A DNA stretch of 64,000 bases. Source: Achromobacter arsenitoxydans SY8 (GTDB lineage Bacteria; Pseudomonadota; Gammaproteobacteria; Burkholderiales; Burkholderiaceae_B). The translations under genes and the position numbers were made by a program. The first letter of the stretch is position 1, and each line of letters begins with the position of its first letter. The DNA is taken from assembly GCF_000236785.1 (NCBI RefSeq), contig NZ_AGUF01000034.1, forward strand, positions 1 to 64,000, read 5' to 3'. Below are positions 18,893 to 27,545 of the stretch, one piece after another. Under the pieces are notes generated by a model. It had not been told where the DNA came from, did no database searches, and was given only the letters and a program-made list of their open reading frames with translations.

Positions 18893-19546
18893 ATGTCCGC
18901 ACGCACTGAAACCCACGCATTCGTCGGCGCCGCCGGCCGCATCGACTGCGCCATCGACTGGCCCGCCGGCACGCCGCGCGGCTGGGCGCTGGTGCTGCAT
19001 CCGCATCCGCTGCAGGGCGGCGCGCGCGAAAACAAGGTGGTCACGACCCTGTCGCGCGCCTGCGTGCAGCACGGCCTGGCTGCGGTGCGCCCCAATTTCC
19101 GCGGCGTCGGCCTGTCCGAAGGGACGTTCGACAAGTCCGTCGGCGAGACCCAGGACATGCTCGCCGTGGTGGCGCAGATGCGCGAACTGCACCCCGAACT
19201 GGCGCAGGCCCCCTGGGTGCTGGCGGGTTTTTCGTTTGGCACCGCTGTCGCCGCGCAGACCTACGCCGCGCTGGCGGACCAGGGCGACACCGTGCTGCCG
19301 TCGGCCCTGATGCTGATGGGCCCGGCCGTCAATCGCTTCCAGTCGCATGAAGTGCAGGTGCCTGACGACACCCTGATGGTTCATGGCGAAGAGGACGAGG
19401 TCGTGCCGCTGTCGGAGGCCATGGACTGGGCGCGACCGCGCTCGATCCCCGTGGTGGTGGTGCCCGGCGCATCGCATTTCTTCCACGGCAAGCTGCTGGT
19501 CCTGCGCCAGCTGGTGCAGGCGCGCCTGAAGGTGGCGCTGGACTGA
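18893..19546 (+). CDS. Alpha/beta hydrolase
   Basis: A 217-residue alpha/beta-fold hydrolase of the small YcjY/dienelactone-like group. The N-terminal strand region reads GWALVLHPHPLQGG, RPNFRGVGLSEG gives the oxyanion/cap area, and GFSFGT is the nucleophile elbow with Ser as nucleophile. DEDEVV-type acid positions and GASHFFHG with the catalytic His close the triad. It is cytoplasmic, with no signal peptide. The natural substrate is unknown. It sits alone, 108 bp after the MCE operon. Confidence 0.85.
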   Translation: MSARTETHAFVGAAGRIDCAIDWPAGTPRGWALVLHPHPLQGGARENKVVTTLSRACVQHGLAAVRPNFRGVGLSEGTFDKSVGETQDMLAVVAQMRELHPELAQAPWVLAGFSFGTAVAAQTYAALADQGDTVLPSALMLMGPAVNRFQSHEVQVPDDTLMVHGEEDEVVPLSEAMDWARPRSIPVVVVPGASHFFHGKLLVLRQLVQARLKVALD

Positions 19547-19641
19547 GCCGGCCCCTTCCGAATCCGCACAGGTTGCATCAGGTTGCATGTTTTAGGCGCG
19601 CGGGGAACCCGGCGCGGCAGGAAGGGGTCTGATCGACTGCC

Positions 19642-19647
19642 TATAAT
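19642..19647 (+). promoter_or_regulatory. Candidate -10 box of the dacC promoter
   Basis: A perfect TATAAT lies 45 bp before the chosen dacC start, with TG four bases upstream (TGCCTATAAT), close to an extended -10. No convincing -35 is present at 16-18 bp. The position between the hydrolase gene and dacC fits a dacC promoter. Confidence 0.4.
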
Positions 19648-19691
19648 TGTCAGCCACTTGCCCCGCGCCGGCGGGCGTCATTCCTGGACCC

Positions 19692-20963
19692 ATGTTGCCG
19701 ATGAAGAAATTGCCTTACTCCGCCCAATCCCCCGTTGTCTTTACCCGCCGCCTGTTGTCTGGCGCGGTGCTGTCGGCAATGCTGGCCGCCTCAGTGCCGG
19801 CCTGGGCGCAGCAGGCGCCCGCCACGCCCGCCGCCGCGCCCGCCGCTACGGCGCCGGCTCCGGCGGCCTCGGGCGCGGTGCCGGTCGGCGATGTCTCGGC
19901 CGTGCCGGCGCCGACGATCGCGGCCAAGGCCTGGATCGTGATCGACGTGAACAGCGGCCAGACCCTGGCCGCTTCCAATCCCGACATGAAGGTCGAACCG
20001 GCCTCGCTGACCAAGATCATGACGGCCTACGTCGTGTTCAACGCGCTGGAAGAAAAGCGCCTGACGCTCGAGCAGACCGTGCCCGTGTCCGAGCACGCCT
20101 GGCGCACGGGTGGTTCCCGCATGTTCATCGAGCCGCGCAAGCCGGTCACGGTGGATGAACTGAACCAGGGCATGATCGTGCAGTCGGGCAACGACGCCTC
20201 CGTGGCGCTGGCCGAAGCCGTGGGCGGTAGCGAATCGGCTTTTGCCGCGCTGATGAACCAGGAGGCCGAGCGCCTGGGCATGAAGAACACCCACTTCATG
20301 AACGCCACGGGCTTGCCCGATCCGCAGCACATGACGTCCACGCGCGACCTGGCCACCCTGTCCGCGCACCTGATCACCGATCACCCGGACTTCTTCCACT
20401 ACTACAAGCAGAAGAGCTACACCTACAACAAGATCACGCAGCCCAACCGCAACCGCCTGCTGTGGGCAGATCCCTCGGTCGACGGCATGAAGACCGGCCA
20501 CACCGATTCGGCCGGCTACTGCCTGGTGTCTACCGCCGTGCGCGGCGACCGCCGCATCCTGGTGGTCGTGGTGGGTACGGACAGCGAAGCGACGCGCGCC
20601 GAAGAAAGCCTGAAGCTGCTGAACTGGAGCTTCCAGAACTTCGACACGGTCAAGCTGTTCGACAAGAGCCAGCCCGGCATCGACGCTCGCGTGTGGGAAG
20701 GCACCGCCGAAAACGTCAAGCTGGGTCCGCCCAACCCCGTGTCGATCGCGGTCCCGCGCGGCAAGGCCGGCGAACTCAAGCCCGTCGCGCAGCGCACCGA
20801 TCCGCTGATCGCGCCGCTGGCCAAGGGCCAGCAGGTCGGCACGCTGCAATTCACGCTGGATGGCAAGGTGCTGCGCACCGAGCCCCTGGTCGTGCAGGAC
20901 GCCGTGGAGCGCGCCGGCTTCTTCGGCCGCATGGTCGACACCGTCAAGCGCTGGTTCCAGTAA
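19692..20963 (+). CDS. dacC: D-alanyl-D-alanine carboxypeptidase (PBP5/6 type)
   Basis: A 423-residue low-molecular-weight penicillin-binding protein that trims the terminal D-Ala from peptidoglycan stem peptides in the periplasm. After a signal peptide (hydrophobic core LLSGAVLSAMLAASVPAWAQ, cleavage after AWA) and an Ala/Pro linker come the active-site motifs SLTK, SGN and KTG. A PBP5 C-terminal domain follows, ending in the amphipathic membrane anchor FFGRMVDTVKRWFQ. Starts at 19692 or 19701 are both possible. It heads the dacC-dat-ybeD-lipB series. Confidence 0.93.
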   Translation: MLPMKKLPYSAQSPVVFTRRLLSGAVLSAMLAASVPAWAQQAPATPAAAPAATAPAPAASGAVPVGDVSAVPAPTIAAKAWIVIDVNSGQTLAASNPDMKVEPASLTKIMTAYVVFNALEEKRLTLEQTVPVSEHAWRTGGSRMFIEPRKPVTVDELNQGMIVQSGNDASVALAEAVGGSESAFAALMNQEAERLGMKNTHFMNATGLPDPQHMTSTRDLATLSAHLITDHPDFFHYYKQKSYTYNKITQPNRNRLLWADPSVDGMKTGHTDSAGYCLVSTAVRGDRRILVVVVGTDSEATRAEESLKLLNWSFQNFDTVKLFDKSQPGIDARVWEGTAENVKLGPPNPVSIAVPRGKAGELKPVAQRTDPLIAPLAKGQQVGTLQFTLDGKVLRTEPLVVQDAVERAGFFGRMVDTVKRWFQ

Positions 20964-21003
20964 ACAAGGCACCGCGGCCCCGGCTGCGGGTGTAAGCTAG
21001 CAG

Positions 21004-21033
21004 CGGGCGTTTCGTGCGCGAAACGCCCGTTTT
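21004..21033 (+). terminator. Intrinsic terminator after dacC
   Basis: An 11-bp perfect stem (CGGGCGTTTCG / CGAAACGCCCG) with loop TGCG, followed by TTTT. It lies 40 bp after the dacC stop and before the aminotransferase gene, so dacC is probably largely transcribed separately from dat. Confidence 0.85.
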
Positions 21034-21095
21034 GCATTCAGCGGGGGCGGGCCGCGCGGCTCGTCCCTCTTCATTTCTATCTTCAGGAGTGCCTC

Positions 21096-21962
21096 ATGAT
21101 TCCGGGCGTGCCGGGCGAAAGCCAGGTGTATCTCAACGGTGAATTCCTGCGTGTGGACGAGGCCAAGGTCTCCGTCCTGGACCGCGGCTTCATTTTCGGC
21201 GATGGCATCTACGAAGTCGTCCCCGTGTACCAAGGCAATGCGTTCCGCATGGCCGAACACCTTGATCGCCTCGACCGCAGCCTGGCTGCCTTGCGGATTG
21301 CGCAGCCGTTCGACCGCGCCGGCTGGATCGACCTGATCCAGCAGCTGCTGTCGCGCTCCAACCTGGACACCTGCATCGTCTACCTGCAGGTGACGCGCGG
21401 CGTGGCCAAGCGCGACCACCAATTTCCGTCGCCTGCCGCGGTTCCGACGGTGTTCGGCATGATCTCGGCCTGGACGCCGCCGTCCGCCGCGCAGCGCGAA
21501 AAGGGCCTGGCCGCGATCAGCATCCCCGACGAACGCTGGCTGCATTGCGAGATCAAGTCTGTCTCGCTGTTGGGCAACGTGCTGGCCAAACAGCAGGCGG
21601 TCGACGCCCACGTCGACGAAGTCGTGCAGTTCCGCGACGGCTACCTGACTGAAGGCTCGTCCACCAACATCTGGGCGGTGTCGGGCGGCAAACTGCTAGC
21701 GCCGCCCAAGAACAACCTGATCCTGGAAGGCATCCGCTACGGACTGATGGGCGAATTGGCCCTTGAAGCCGGCATTCCGTTCGAGGCCCGCCGCATCTCG
21801 CAGCAGGAAGTCGAACAGGCCGACGAACTGATGCTGTCGTCCGCCACAAAGGAAGTGCTGGCCATCGTCTCGCTGGACGGCAAGCCCGTAGGTGCGGGCA
21901 AGCCTGGCCCCGTTTTTGAGAAATTGCGTGCGGGTTATGATGCCCGCATCGCCGCGCTGTAA
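21096..21962 (+). CDS. dat: D-amino acid aminotransferase (class IV PLP enzyme)
   Basis: A 288-residue class IV aminotransferase. The N-terminus QVYLNGEFLRVDEAKVSVLD, then RGFIFGDGIYEVVPVY, is the usual D-amino acid aminotransferase opening. The PLP-binding lysine lies in EIKSVSLLGNVLAK, and LTEGSSTNIWAV supplies the cofactor-phosphate region. It makes D-alanine or D-glutamate from oxo acids for cell-wall synthesis, which suits its position after the carboxypeptidase gene. A branched-chain or aminodeoxychorismate lyase relative is less likely given length and motifs. RBS AGGAGT precedes ATG 21096. Confidence 0.88.
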   Translation: MIPGVPGESQVYLNGEFLRVDEAKVSVLDRGFIFGDGIYEVVPVYQGNAFRMAEHLDRLDRSLAALRIAQPFDRAGWIDLIQQLLSRSNLDTCIVYLQVTRGVAKRDHQFPSPAAVPTVFGMISAWTPPSAAQREKGLAAISIPDERWLHCEIKSVSLLGNVLAKQQAVDAHVDEVVQFRDGYLTEGSSTNIWAVSGGKLLAPPKNNLILEGIRYGLMGELALEAGIPFEARRISQQEVEQADELMLSSATKEVLAIVSLDGKPVGAGKPGPVFEKLRAGYDARIAAL

Positions 21963-22073
21963 TTCTGGCGCCGGGCGGCCTGCGCCGCCGCCCGCGTGGC
22001 CCGCCGGCACTTGCCGGCGCGCCGCTTGCCCCCATATAACAACATTCAGGGGCAACTCTTTTCTAGGCACATC

Positions 22074-22346
22074 ATGCACATTCCGCCCGAAGATTCATTG
22101 ATCGAATATCCCAGCGACTTTCCCATCAAGGTCATGGGCAAGCATCATCCCGAATTCGCGCAGACGCTGACGGAAGTCGTCCTGCAATTCGATCCGGCGT
22201 TCGACGCCGCGACAGTCGAAATGCGGCCCAGCAAGGGCGGCAACTACCTGGGCCTGACCTTCACGGTGCGCGCGACCTCGCGCGAGCAGCTCGACGCCCT
22301 CTACCGGGCGCTGCATGGCCATCCCATGGTGTCTATCGTCCTGTAA
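22074..22346 (+). CDS. ybeD: YbeD/DUF493 family protein
   Basis: A 90-residue protein of the YbeD family, which has an ACT-like regulatory fold. Recognisable segments are EYPSDFPIKVMG near the N-terminus and LYRALHGHPMVSIVL at the end. The molecular function is unknown; in E. coli ybeD lies between dacA and lipB, as it effectively does here. ATG 22074 matches the family length. The longer frame back to 21996 runs through a hairpin-rich gap (CGCCGGC/GCCGGCG at 22002-22019) and is not credible. Confidence 0.88.
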   Translation: MHIPPEDSLIEYPSDFPIKVMGKHHPEFAQTLTEVVLQFDPAFDAATVEMRPSKGGNYLGLTFTVRATSREQLDALYRALHGHPMVSIVL

Positions 22347-22358
22347 GGCAATACGGCT

Positions 22359-22997
22359 GTGATCAAGTGGCTGGCGCGGCCGGTGGACTACCTGCCGGTA
22401 TGGCAGGACATGCAGGCGTACACCAGCCTGCGCGACGCCGATACGCCAGATGAAATCTGGCTGTGCGAGCACACGCCGGTCTACACGCTGGGCCAGGCGG
22501 GCCTGCCTCAGCATGTGCTCAATCCCGGCAATATCCCCATCGTCCATTGCGACCGCGGCGGCCAGGTGACCTACCACGGTCCCGGCCAGGTCATGGCGTA
22601 TGCGCTGTTCGACCTGCGCCGCGCGGACATGTACGTGAAGGAATACGTCGCCCTGCTCGAATCCGCCGTCATCGACACGTTGGAACAGGCTGGCGTGCGC
22701 GGGGCCTGTCGCAAGCCCGGCGCGCCCGGGGTGTATGTGCCCGATCCCGCCGGCGGCGAACTGGCCAAGATCGCCGCGCTGGGCATCAAAATCCGCAACG
22801 GCAGGGCCTACCATGGCGTGTCGCTGAACGTGGCGATGGACCTTGCGCCATTCCTGGGCATCAATCCCTGTGGCTACGAAGGGCTGCGCACCGTCGACAT
22901 GGCGGCCTGTGGCGTGCGCCGCACGCCCACCGAGGCGGGAGATGCGCTGGCGCTCAACCTGGCGCGCGCATGGCAGCATCGAAGGAGCACGATTTGA
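22359..22997 (+). CDS. lipB: Octanoyltransferase (lipoate biosynthesis)
   Basis: A 212-residue enzyme that moves octanoyl from acyl carrier protein to lipoyl domains of 2-oxoacid dehydrogenases. Motifs are [41 protein letters not shown] with the catalytic Lys, and INPCGY with the catalytic Cys. The start is GTG 22359, 12 bp after ybeD. The last codons contain a strong Shine-Dalgarno sequence for the next gene, and the stop overlaps that gene's TTG start. Confidence 0.95.
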   Translation: MIKWLARPVDYLPVWQDMQAYTSLRDADTPDEIWLCEHTPVYTLGQAGLPQHVLNPGNIPIVHCDRGGQVTYHGPGQVMAYALFDLRRADMYVKEYVALLESAVIDTLEQAGVRGACRKPGAPGVYVPDPAGGELAKIAALGIKIRNGRAYHGVSLNVAMDLAPFLGINPCGYEGLRTVDMAACGVRRTPTEAGDALALNLARAWQHRRSTI

Positions 22998-23722
22998 AGA
23001 CCTACACCGCGGCGGACATCGCCGCGACCACGCCCGAGCAACTGGCGCGCCTGCGCGAATCCGGGCCGCCCGAGGAGTACACCGCCTGGATCCGGGCGGC
23101 CGCCGAACTGGGCCTGATCGAGGCGCAGACCATCTATGGCCAGATGCTGCTGGACGGCGTCGGCGTCGAACGGCAGCCGGAAGAAGGGCTGGCGTGGTTC
23201 AAGCGCGCCGCCAACGCCGACCACCCGATGGCCATCAACATGGTGGGGCGCTGCTACGAGAACGGCTGGGGCGTGCCCGCCGACGATACGGTTGCGGCCT
23301 ACTGGTTCAGGCTGGCCGCCGACCGCGGGCTGGACTGGGGCATGTACAACTACGCCCATATGCTGCGCAACGGGCGGGGCGGCGTGACGCAGAACCAGGC
23401 GGCCGCGCTGGCGCTCTACCAGAAGGCCGCACAGGCCGGCCATGTGAAATCCATCGGCGTCGTGGGCCGCTACTACGAAGCGGGCGACGTGGTCGGGCAG
23501 GACCTTGCGCGCGCTTTCGATTGCTACCAGCGCTGCGCCGAAGGCGGCGACTTCCGCGGCATGTTCCACCTGGGCAGGCTGCTGTTGCTGCAGGGCAAAA
23601 AAGAGGACGCCGTGCAATGGCTGGTCCGCGTGCCCGAGACCGCGACGCCCGCTTTTCTGAAGGAAGCCAACGGGATGCTGCAGGACTGCGGCTTCCCGGC
23701 GCTATACGAAACGCAGCCCTGA
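22994..23722 (+). CDS. Sel1-repeat (TPR-like) protein
   Basis: A 242-residue cytoplasmic protein built of Sel1-like repeats. At least five units are visible, for example [39 protein letters not shown] and [19 protein letters not shown], each a helix-turn-helix of about 36 residues. There is no signal peptide. The best start is TTG 22994, seven bases after GAAGGAG and overlapping the lipB stop (TTGA); ATG 22970 in the same frame lacks a comparable site. Such proteins mediate protein-protein contacts. A role in lipoate metabolism is suggested only by coupling to lipB. Confidence 0.8.
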   Translation: MKTYTAADIAATTPEQLARLRESGPPEEYTAWIRAAAELGLIEAQTIYGQMLLDGVGVERQPEEGLAWFKRAANADHPMAINMVGRCYENGWGVPADDTVAAYWFRLAADRGLDWGMYNYAHMLRNGRGGVTQNQAAALALYQKAAQAGHVKSIGVVGRYYEAGDVVGQDLARAFDCYQRCAEGGDFRGMFHLGRLLLLQGKKEDAVQWLVRVPETATPAFLKEANGMLQDCGFPALYETQP

Positions 23723-23728
23723 CGCGGC

Positions 23729-24541
23729 TCAGGTGCTCAGGCGGGCCTCGAACGCCACCTCCAGCATGTCGTGCTGGCCCGCGCCGCGTTCGCCTTCCAG
23801 CCGGTCCAGCAACAACTGGCCGGCGCGCCGGCCCAGGGCGGCCGCGTCGATCCCCAGCGTGGTCAATCCCTGCACCCATTGCGCGGCGCTGCCGTCGTCC
23901 GTGAACCCCAGCACCGCCAGGTCCTGCGGGACCTGCAGATCGCGGTTATGCGCTTCCGACACGGCGGCGGCCGCCAGCACGTCCGACGTGCAGAACACCG
24001 CATCGAAGATCGTATTCGTGGTCAGCAGGCGCAGAAAGGCCATGCGGCCGTCGTTCATGTGCTGCGCCTCCGGCTGCACGATATCCGCGACCTGCTCCAG
24101 CCCCAGCGCGGCGGCACTGGCAATGAAACCCTCGCGCCGGGCGCGTTCCCAGGGGGTGTCCGCGCTGACACAGGCAACCCGCGCGTGGCGCTTCTCGGCC
24201 AGGTGCCGGGCCGCCATGCGGCCGGCTTCGGCATTGTCGAGCGCGACGGCGCTGTCCAGCGTCTGCGGCGACGCGGTCCAGGTTTCCACGACCGGGATCT
24301 CCAGAGCAGCCAGGGCGGCCCGCAGGGCAGGATCTTCCAGCGGGCCGATGACCAGGGCGGCCGCCGGGCGCAGCTCGGTCAGCAGGGGGAGCGCCTGAGG
24401 GTCGTGCCACGGGGCGGCGGCCAGGTAATAGCCGGCGGAGGCAATCCGTTCGCTACAGGCCTGGATGGCGCGTGCGGCGGGCCCGGCATCCAGCCGGGGG
24501 GCGATCAGGGCGATGGGGACGGGCGCGGGCAGGGGAGGCAT
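23729..24541 (-). CDS. LacI-like ligand-binding protein lacking a DNA-binding domain
   Basis: A 271-residue protein corresponding to the periplasmic-binding-protein-like sensor half of LacI/GalR regulators. It opens directly at APVPIALIAPRLD, then carries DNAEAGRMAARHLAEKRHAR and DLAVLGFTDDGSAAQWVQGLTTLGID, as in GntR/GalR-type sensors. The normal N-terminal helix-turn-helix of about 60 residues is missing. The frame remains open upstream to 24691 but encodes nothing resembling TIxDVAxxAGVS, and lipA begins at 24690, leaving no room. It is either a truncated regulator or a stand-alone sensor. It is convergent with the Sel1 gene and divergent from lipA. Confidence 0.75.
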   Translation of the reverse strand: MPPLPAPVPIALIAPRLDAGPAARAIQACSERIASAGYYLAAAPWHDPQALPLLTELRPAAALVIGPLEDPALRAALAALEIPVVETWTASPQTLDSAVALDNAEAGRMAARHLAEKRHARVACVSADTPWERARREGFIASAAALGLEQVADIVQPEAQHMNDGRMAFLRLLTTNTIFDAVFCTSDVLAAAAVSEAHNRDLQVPQDLAVLGFTDDGSAAQWVQGLTTLGIDAAALGRRAGQLLLDRLEGERGAGQHDMLEVAFEARLST

Positions 24542-24689
24542 GAAGAGGTTTGCTGTGGCGTCAGGCCAGACGATAACCCAGGCACACGCCGTCCCCGGAC
24601 GCCCGTGCGGTCGATTTGCCCGGCGAAGGGTAAAATGCCCGTTTTGTCCCAGACCCGGCCGTCCCGCGCGCCGGTCATGAAGGTGTCCC

Positions 24690-25694
24690 ATGTCTACGCT
24701 CGCCGAGTCTCCTGTTCCCTCGAACGAATCCGCCGCTGCGCCCGCGGACGCCGCCTACGATCCGACGCAAAAGCAGAAATCGCAGGCCAAGACGGCGCGC
24801 ATCCCCATCAAGATCATTCCGGCCGAGCGCCTGAAGAAGCCCGAATGGATCCGCGTGAAGGCCGCCGCGCCCGGTTCGCGCTTCTACGACATCAAGCGCA
24901 TCCTGCGTGAGCACAACCTGCACACGGTCTGCGAGGAAGCCTCCTGCCCGAACATCGGCGAGTGCTTCGGCAAGGGCACGGCCACGTTCATGATCATGGG
25001 CGACAAGTGCACCCGGCGCTGCCCGTTCTGTGACGTGGGCCATGGCCGCCCCGACCCGCTGGACACCAAAGAGCCCGAAAACCTGGCGCGCACCATCGCG
25101 GCGATGAAGCTGTCGTACGTCGTGATCACCTCCGTCGACCGCGACGACCTGCGCGACGGCGGCGCCGGCCACTTCGTGGATTGCATCACCCATATCCGCG
25201 AGCTGTCGCCCACCACCCGCATCGAGGTGCTGGTGCCAGATTTCCGCGGCCGCCTGGACCGGGCGCTGACCATCCTGAACGCCGGTCCTCCCGACGTCAT
25301 GAACCACAACCTGGAAACCGTGCCGCGCCTGTACAAGCAGGCGCGCCCGGGTTCGGACTACATGCATTCGCTGAAGCTGCTGGCCGAATTCAAGAAGCTG
25401 CACCCGGAAGTGCCCACCAAGTCCGGGCTGATGCTGGGTTTGGGCGAGACGGACGAGGAAATCCTGCAGGTCATGCGGGACATGCGCGACCACAACGTGG
25501 ATATGTTGACGATCGGGCAGTATTTGCAGCCGTCGGACCATCATCTGCCGGTGCTGCGGTATGTGCACCCGGATACGTTTGCGATGTTTGAGCGTGAGGC
25601 GTATGCAATGGGGTTCTCGCATGCGGCCGTGGGGGCGATGGTGCGGTCTTCGTACCATGCGGATGAACAGGCGCATGCGGCGGGAGTTAATTGA
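24690..25694 (+). CDS. lipA: Lipoyl synthase
   Basis: A 334-residue radical SAM enzyme that inserts two sulfurs into the octanoyl chain placed by LipB. The auxiliary cluster cysteines are in [13 protein letters not shown] and the radical SAM cluster in [19 protein letters not shown] and the C-terminal SSYHADEQ (with the conserved Ser that ligates the auxiliary cluster) are present. An RBS AAGGTG precedes ATG 24690. The last part uses noticeably less GC-rich codons than the rest, near the border of the polysaccharide locus. A terminator follows at 25721. Confidence 0.96.
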   Translation: MSTLAESPVPSNESAAAPADAAYDPTQKQKSQAKTARIPIKIIPAERLKKPEWIRVKAAAPGSRFYDIKRILREHNLHTVCEEASCPNIGECFGKGTATFMIMGDKCTRRCPFCDVGHGRPDPLDTKEPENLARTIAAMKLSYVVITSVDRDDLRDGGAGHFVDCITHIRELSPTTRIEVLVPDFRGRLDRALTILNAGPPDVMNHNLETVPRLYKQARPGSDYMHSLKLLAEFKKLHPEVPTKSGLMLGLGETDEEILQVMRDMRDHNVDMLTIGQYLQPSDHHLPVLRYVHPDTFAMFEREAYAMGFSHAAVGAMVRSSYHADEQAHAAGVN

Positions 25695-25720
25695 TGAATC
25701 GAAAACTCCGTCGATGAGTT

Positions 25721-25746
25721 AAAAAGGCTGCGCTGGCGGCCTTTTT
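25721..25746 (+). terminator. Intrinsic terminator after lipA
   Basis: The 11-bp stem AAAAAGGCTGC / GCGGCCTTTTT has one T-G pair, loop GCTG, and continues into T residues. It lies 26 bp after the lipA stop and separates the core lip genes from the polysaccharide locus. Confidence 0.8.
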
Positions 25747-25978
25747 TGTGTCACGCGTCGGACTGCAACAAGATTCAACTTCCTTGCATCTGAAACGGTA
25801 AAAAGCCATATCCGCATCGCTTGGTTCTGTAAATTTCTGACTAAATGCGGTTTTGAGTTAATATCCTAGGCCATTATTGGCGTTCTCAGTTGGAACGTGC
25901 CGTGTTGTCACTGCCGGCCTCAGCAGGATGAGATTGACGGAGTATTAGCTGATTATTATTGGCCTTTCGTTAATAAAA

Positions 25979-26007
25979 TTGAGGCCAAAACAGAGTGAAA
26001 ATATAAT
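25979..26007 (+). promoter_or_regulatory. Sigma70-type promoter of the plus-strand glycan operon
   Basis: TTGAGG (25979-25984), a 17-bp spacer and a perfect TATAAT (26002-26007) lie in an AT-rich stretch upstream of the HAD-UbiA gene. Transcription would start near 26014, giving a leader of about 98 nt. The 25695-26111 gap is otherwise without genes: it holds the lipA terminator, AT-rich DNA and this promoter. Confidence 0.65.
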
Positions 26008-26111
26008 ACGATCCTTGCTTCAAGCATTTTAGTTGAAGTATCAGTAACGGATAATGGGGCTCTCTGGTACGCTCCTGTTTATTGGCAATTGATCGTCTGT
26101 AGGAGTTTTCT

Positions 26112-27545
26112 TTGAGTTTGCCCCCGCTGATAATAGATCTGGATGGCACCCTGATCAAAACTGATATGTTGCACGAGTCCGCGTTGCGGACCATGCGGGA
26201 CAGGCCTGGGGCTTTATTTTTTATTCCGCAATGGCTGGCGCAAGGGAAGGCCGTATTAAAAAAGCGCCTGGCCGGTGCGCTGACATTCGACCCCGAATCC
26301 TTGCCTTATAACGAAGAATTGCTGGCTTGGCTCAGGCAGCAGAAGAACGATGGGCGCAAACTCATTCTTTGCACGGCCTCGGATGATTCCATCGCCAGCG
26401 CGATCGGCGCTCATCTTGGTATTTTTGATGAGGTAATGGCCAGTGATGGGAATATCAATCTCTCAGGCTCGCGCAAGGCGGATGCGCTAGAACAGCGTTT
26501 TGGCCGTGGCGGGTTTGACTACGCGGGAAATTCCAGCGTCGATCTGGCCGTGTGGCGCAAGGCGCGCCGGGCCATTGTCGTAAACGCCAGTGCCGGCCTG
26601 CCCGCCAAGGCTGCCGAGTGCTGCGAAGTGGAAATCGTGTTTCCCGCGTTGCGACAGGGCGCAAGCGTCTGGCGCAGGGTGCTGCGCGTGCATCAGTGGC
26701 TGAAAAATGTGCTGCTGTTCGTGCCGTTCATTGCCGGTCACCAACTGGCTGATATGGACACCTGGCTCTCCCTGTTGGTCGCTTTTTTCTCGTTCAGCCT
26801 TTGCGCGTCATCGGTTTACATCGCCAACGACCTATTCGACCTGGAGAGCGACCGGCAGCATTCCCGCAAGCGCACGCGACCTTTTGCTGGTGGTGTCGTC
26901 CCGATATGGAAGGGAGTGCTGATTGCGCCGCTTCTGTTGCTGTTCAGCTACGTGCTGGCGTTGTTTGTTGGCGGCACATTTATTCCTTGGCTCACCGCCT
27001 ACTTTTTGCTGACCTGCGCTTACTCTTGGGGCCTGAAGCGTTTAATCCTGGTGGATTGCCTGGTATTGGCTATCTTGTACACGCTGCGCATCATTGCGGG
27101 GGCCGCCGCTGCAGGATTGGTGCTTTCGTTCTGGCTGCTGGCGTTCTCCGTGTTCCTTTTCCTTTCGCTCGCCTTTGTGAAGCGATATGCCGAATTGGAA
27201 CTGCAGATATTAAGCGGCAAGGATAAAGCCCATGGGCGTGGCTATTACACGTCCGACGCCTCCCTGATTCAGACCTTGGGTATTACCGCCGGCTATGCAT
27301 CCGTCCTGGTGCTGGCGCTATATCTGAACAGCAGCCAAGTCCTGATGCTGTATCAGATGCCCGAAATCGTGTGGGGCGCCGTGCCCGTCATGTTGTTTTG
27401 GGTGAGCTGGATGTGGATGCAGGCGCACCGCGGAAACATGCATGACGATCCGCTGGTGTTCGCAGTCAAGGACAAGGCCAGTCTGTGCGCCGGCGTGGTG
27501 TTTGTAGCAATACTTGCACTTGGGACGGTGCTGTCTCCATGGTGA
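26112..27545 (+). CDS. HAD phosphatase-UbiA fusion: polyprenyl-phosphate phosphoribosyltransferase (DPPR synthase-like)
   Basis: A 477-residue two-domain membrane protein. Residues 1-190 are a HAD phosphatase (IIDLDGTLIKTD, later YAGNSSVDLAVWRKA). Residues 195-477 are a UbiA-type polyprenyl transferase with NDLFDLESDRQHSRKRTRP, very close to the metal-binding motif of mycobacterial DPPR synthase Rv3806c, and about eight membrane helices. It is expected to join PRPP to polyprenyl phosphate and remove the 5-phosphate, giving polyprenyl-phosphoryl-ribose. The start is TTG 26112, seven bases after TAGGAG. It overlaps the next gene, a DprE1 homologue, which strongly supports this substrate over quinone synthesis. 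Confidence 0.85.
   Translation: MSLPPLIIDLDGTLIKTDMLHESALRTMRDRPGALFFIPQWLAQGKAVLKKRLAGALTFDPESLPYNEELLAWLRQQKNDGRKLILCTASDDSIASAIGAHLGIFDEVMASDGNINLSGSRKADALEQRFGRGGFDYAGNSSVDLAVWRKARRAIVVNASAGLPAKAAECCEVEIVFPALRQGASVWRRVLRVHQWLKNVLLFVPFIAGHQLADMDTWLSLLVAFFSFSLCASSVYIANDLFDLESDRQHSRKRTRPFAGGVVPIWKGVLIAPLLLLFSYVLALFVGGTFIPWLTAYFLLTCAYSWGLKRLILVDCLVLAILYTLRIIAGAAAAGLVLSFWLLAFSVFLFLSLAFVKRYAELELQILSGKDKAHGRGYYTSDASLIQTLGITAGYASVLVLALYLNSSQVLMLYQMPEIVWGAVPVMLFWVSWMWMQAHRGNMHDDPLVFAVKDKASLCAGVVFVAILALGTVLSPW

Noticed and set aside
24542-24689. Possible missing helix-turn-helix of the LacI-like gene in another frame
   Set aside because: The 148 bp are too short for the usual domain and no frame shows the TIxDVAxxAGVS pattern.
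26058-26077. Possible JUMPstart/ops element before the glycan operon
   Set aside because: Only CTCTGGTA matches; the GGCGGTAG ops core is absent, so I did not call it.
25695-26111. Attachment site, tRNA or insertion sequence at the border of the glycan locus
   Set aside because: I found no tRNA-like structure, inverted terminal repeats or transposase remnant here or at 59964-60131.
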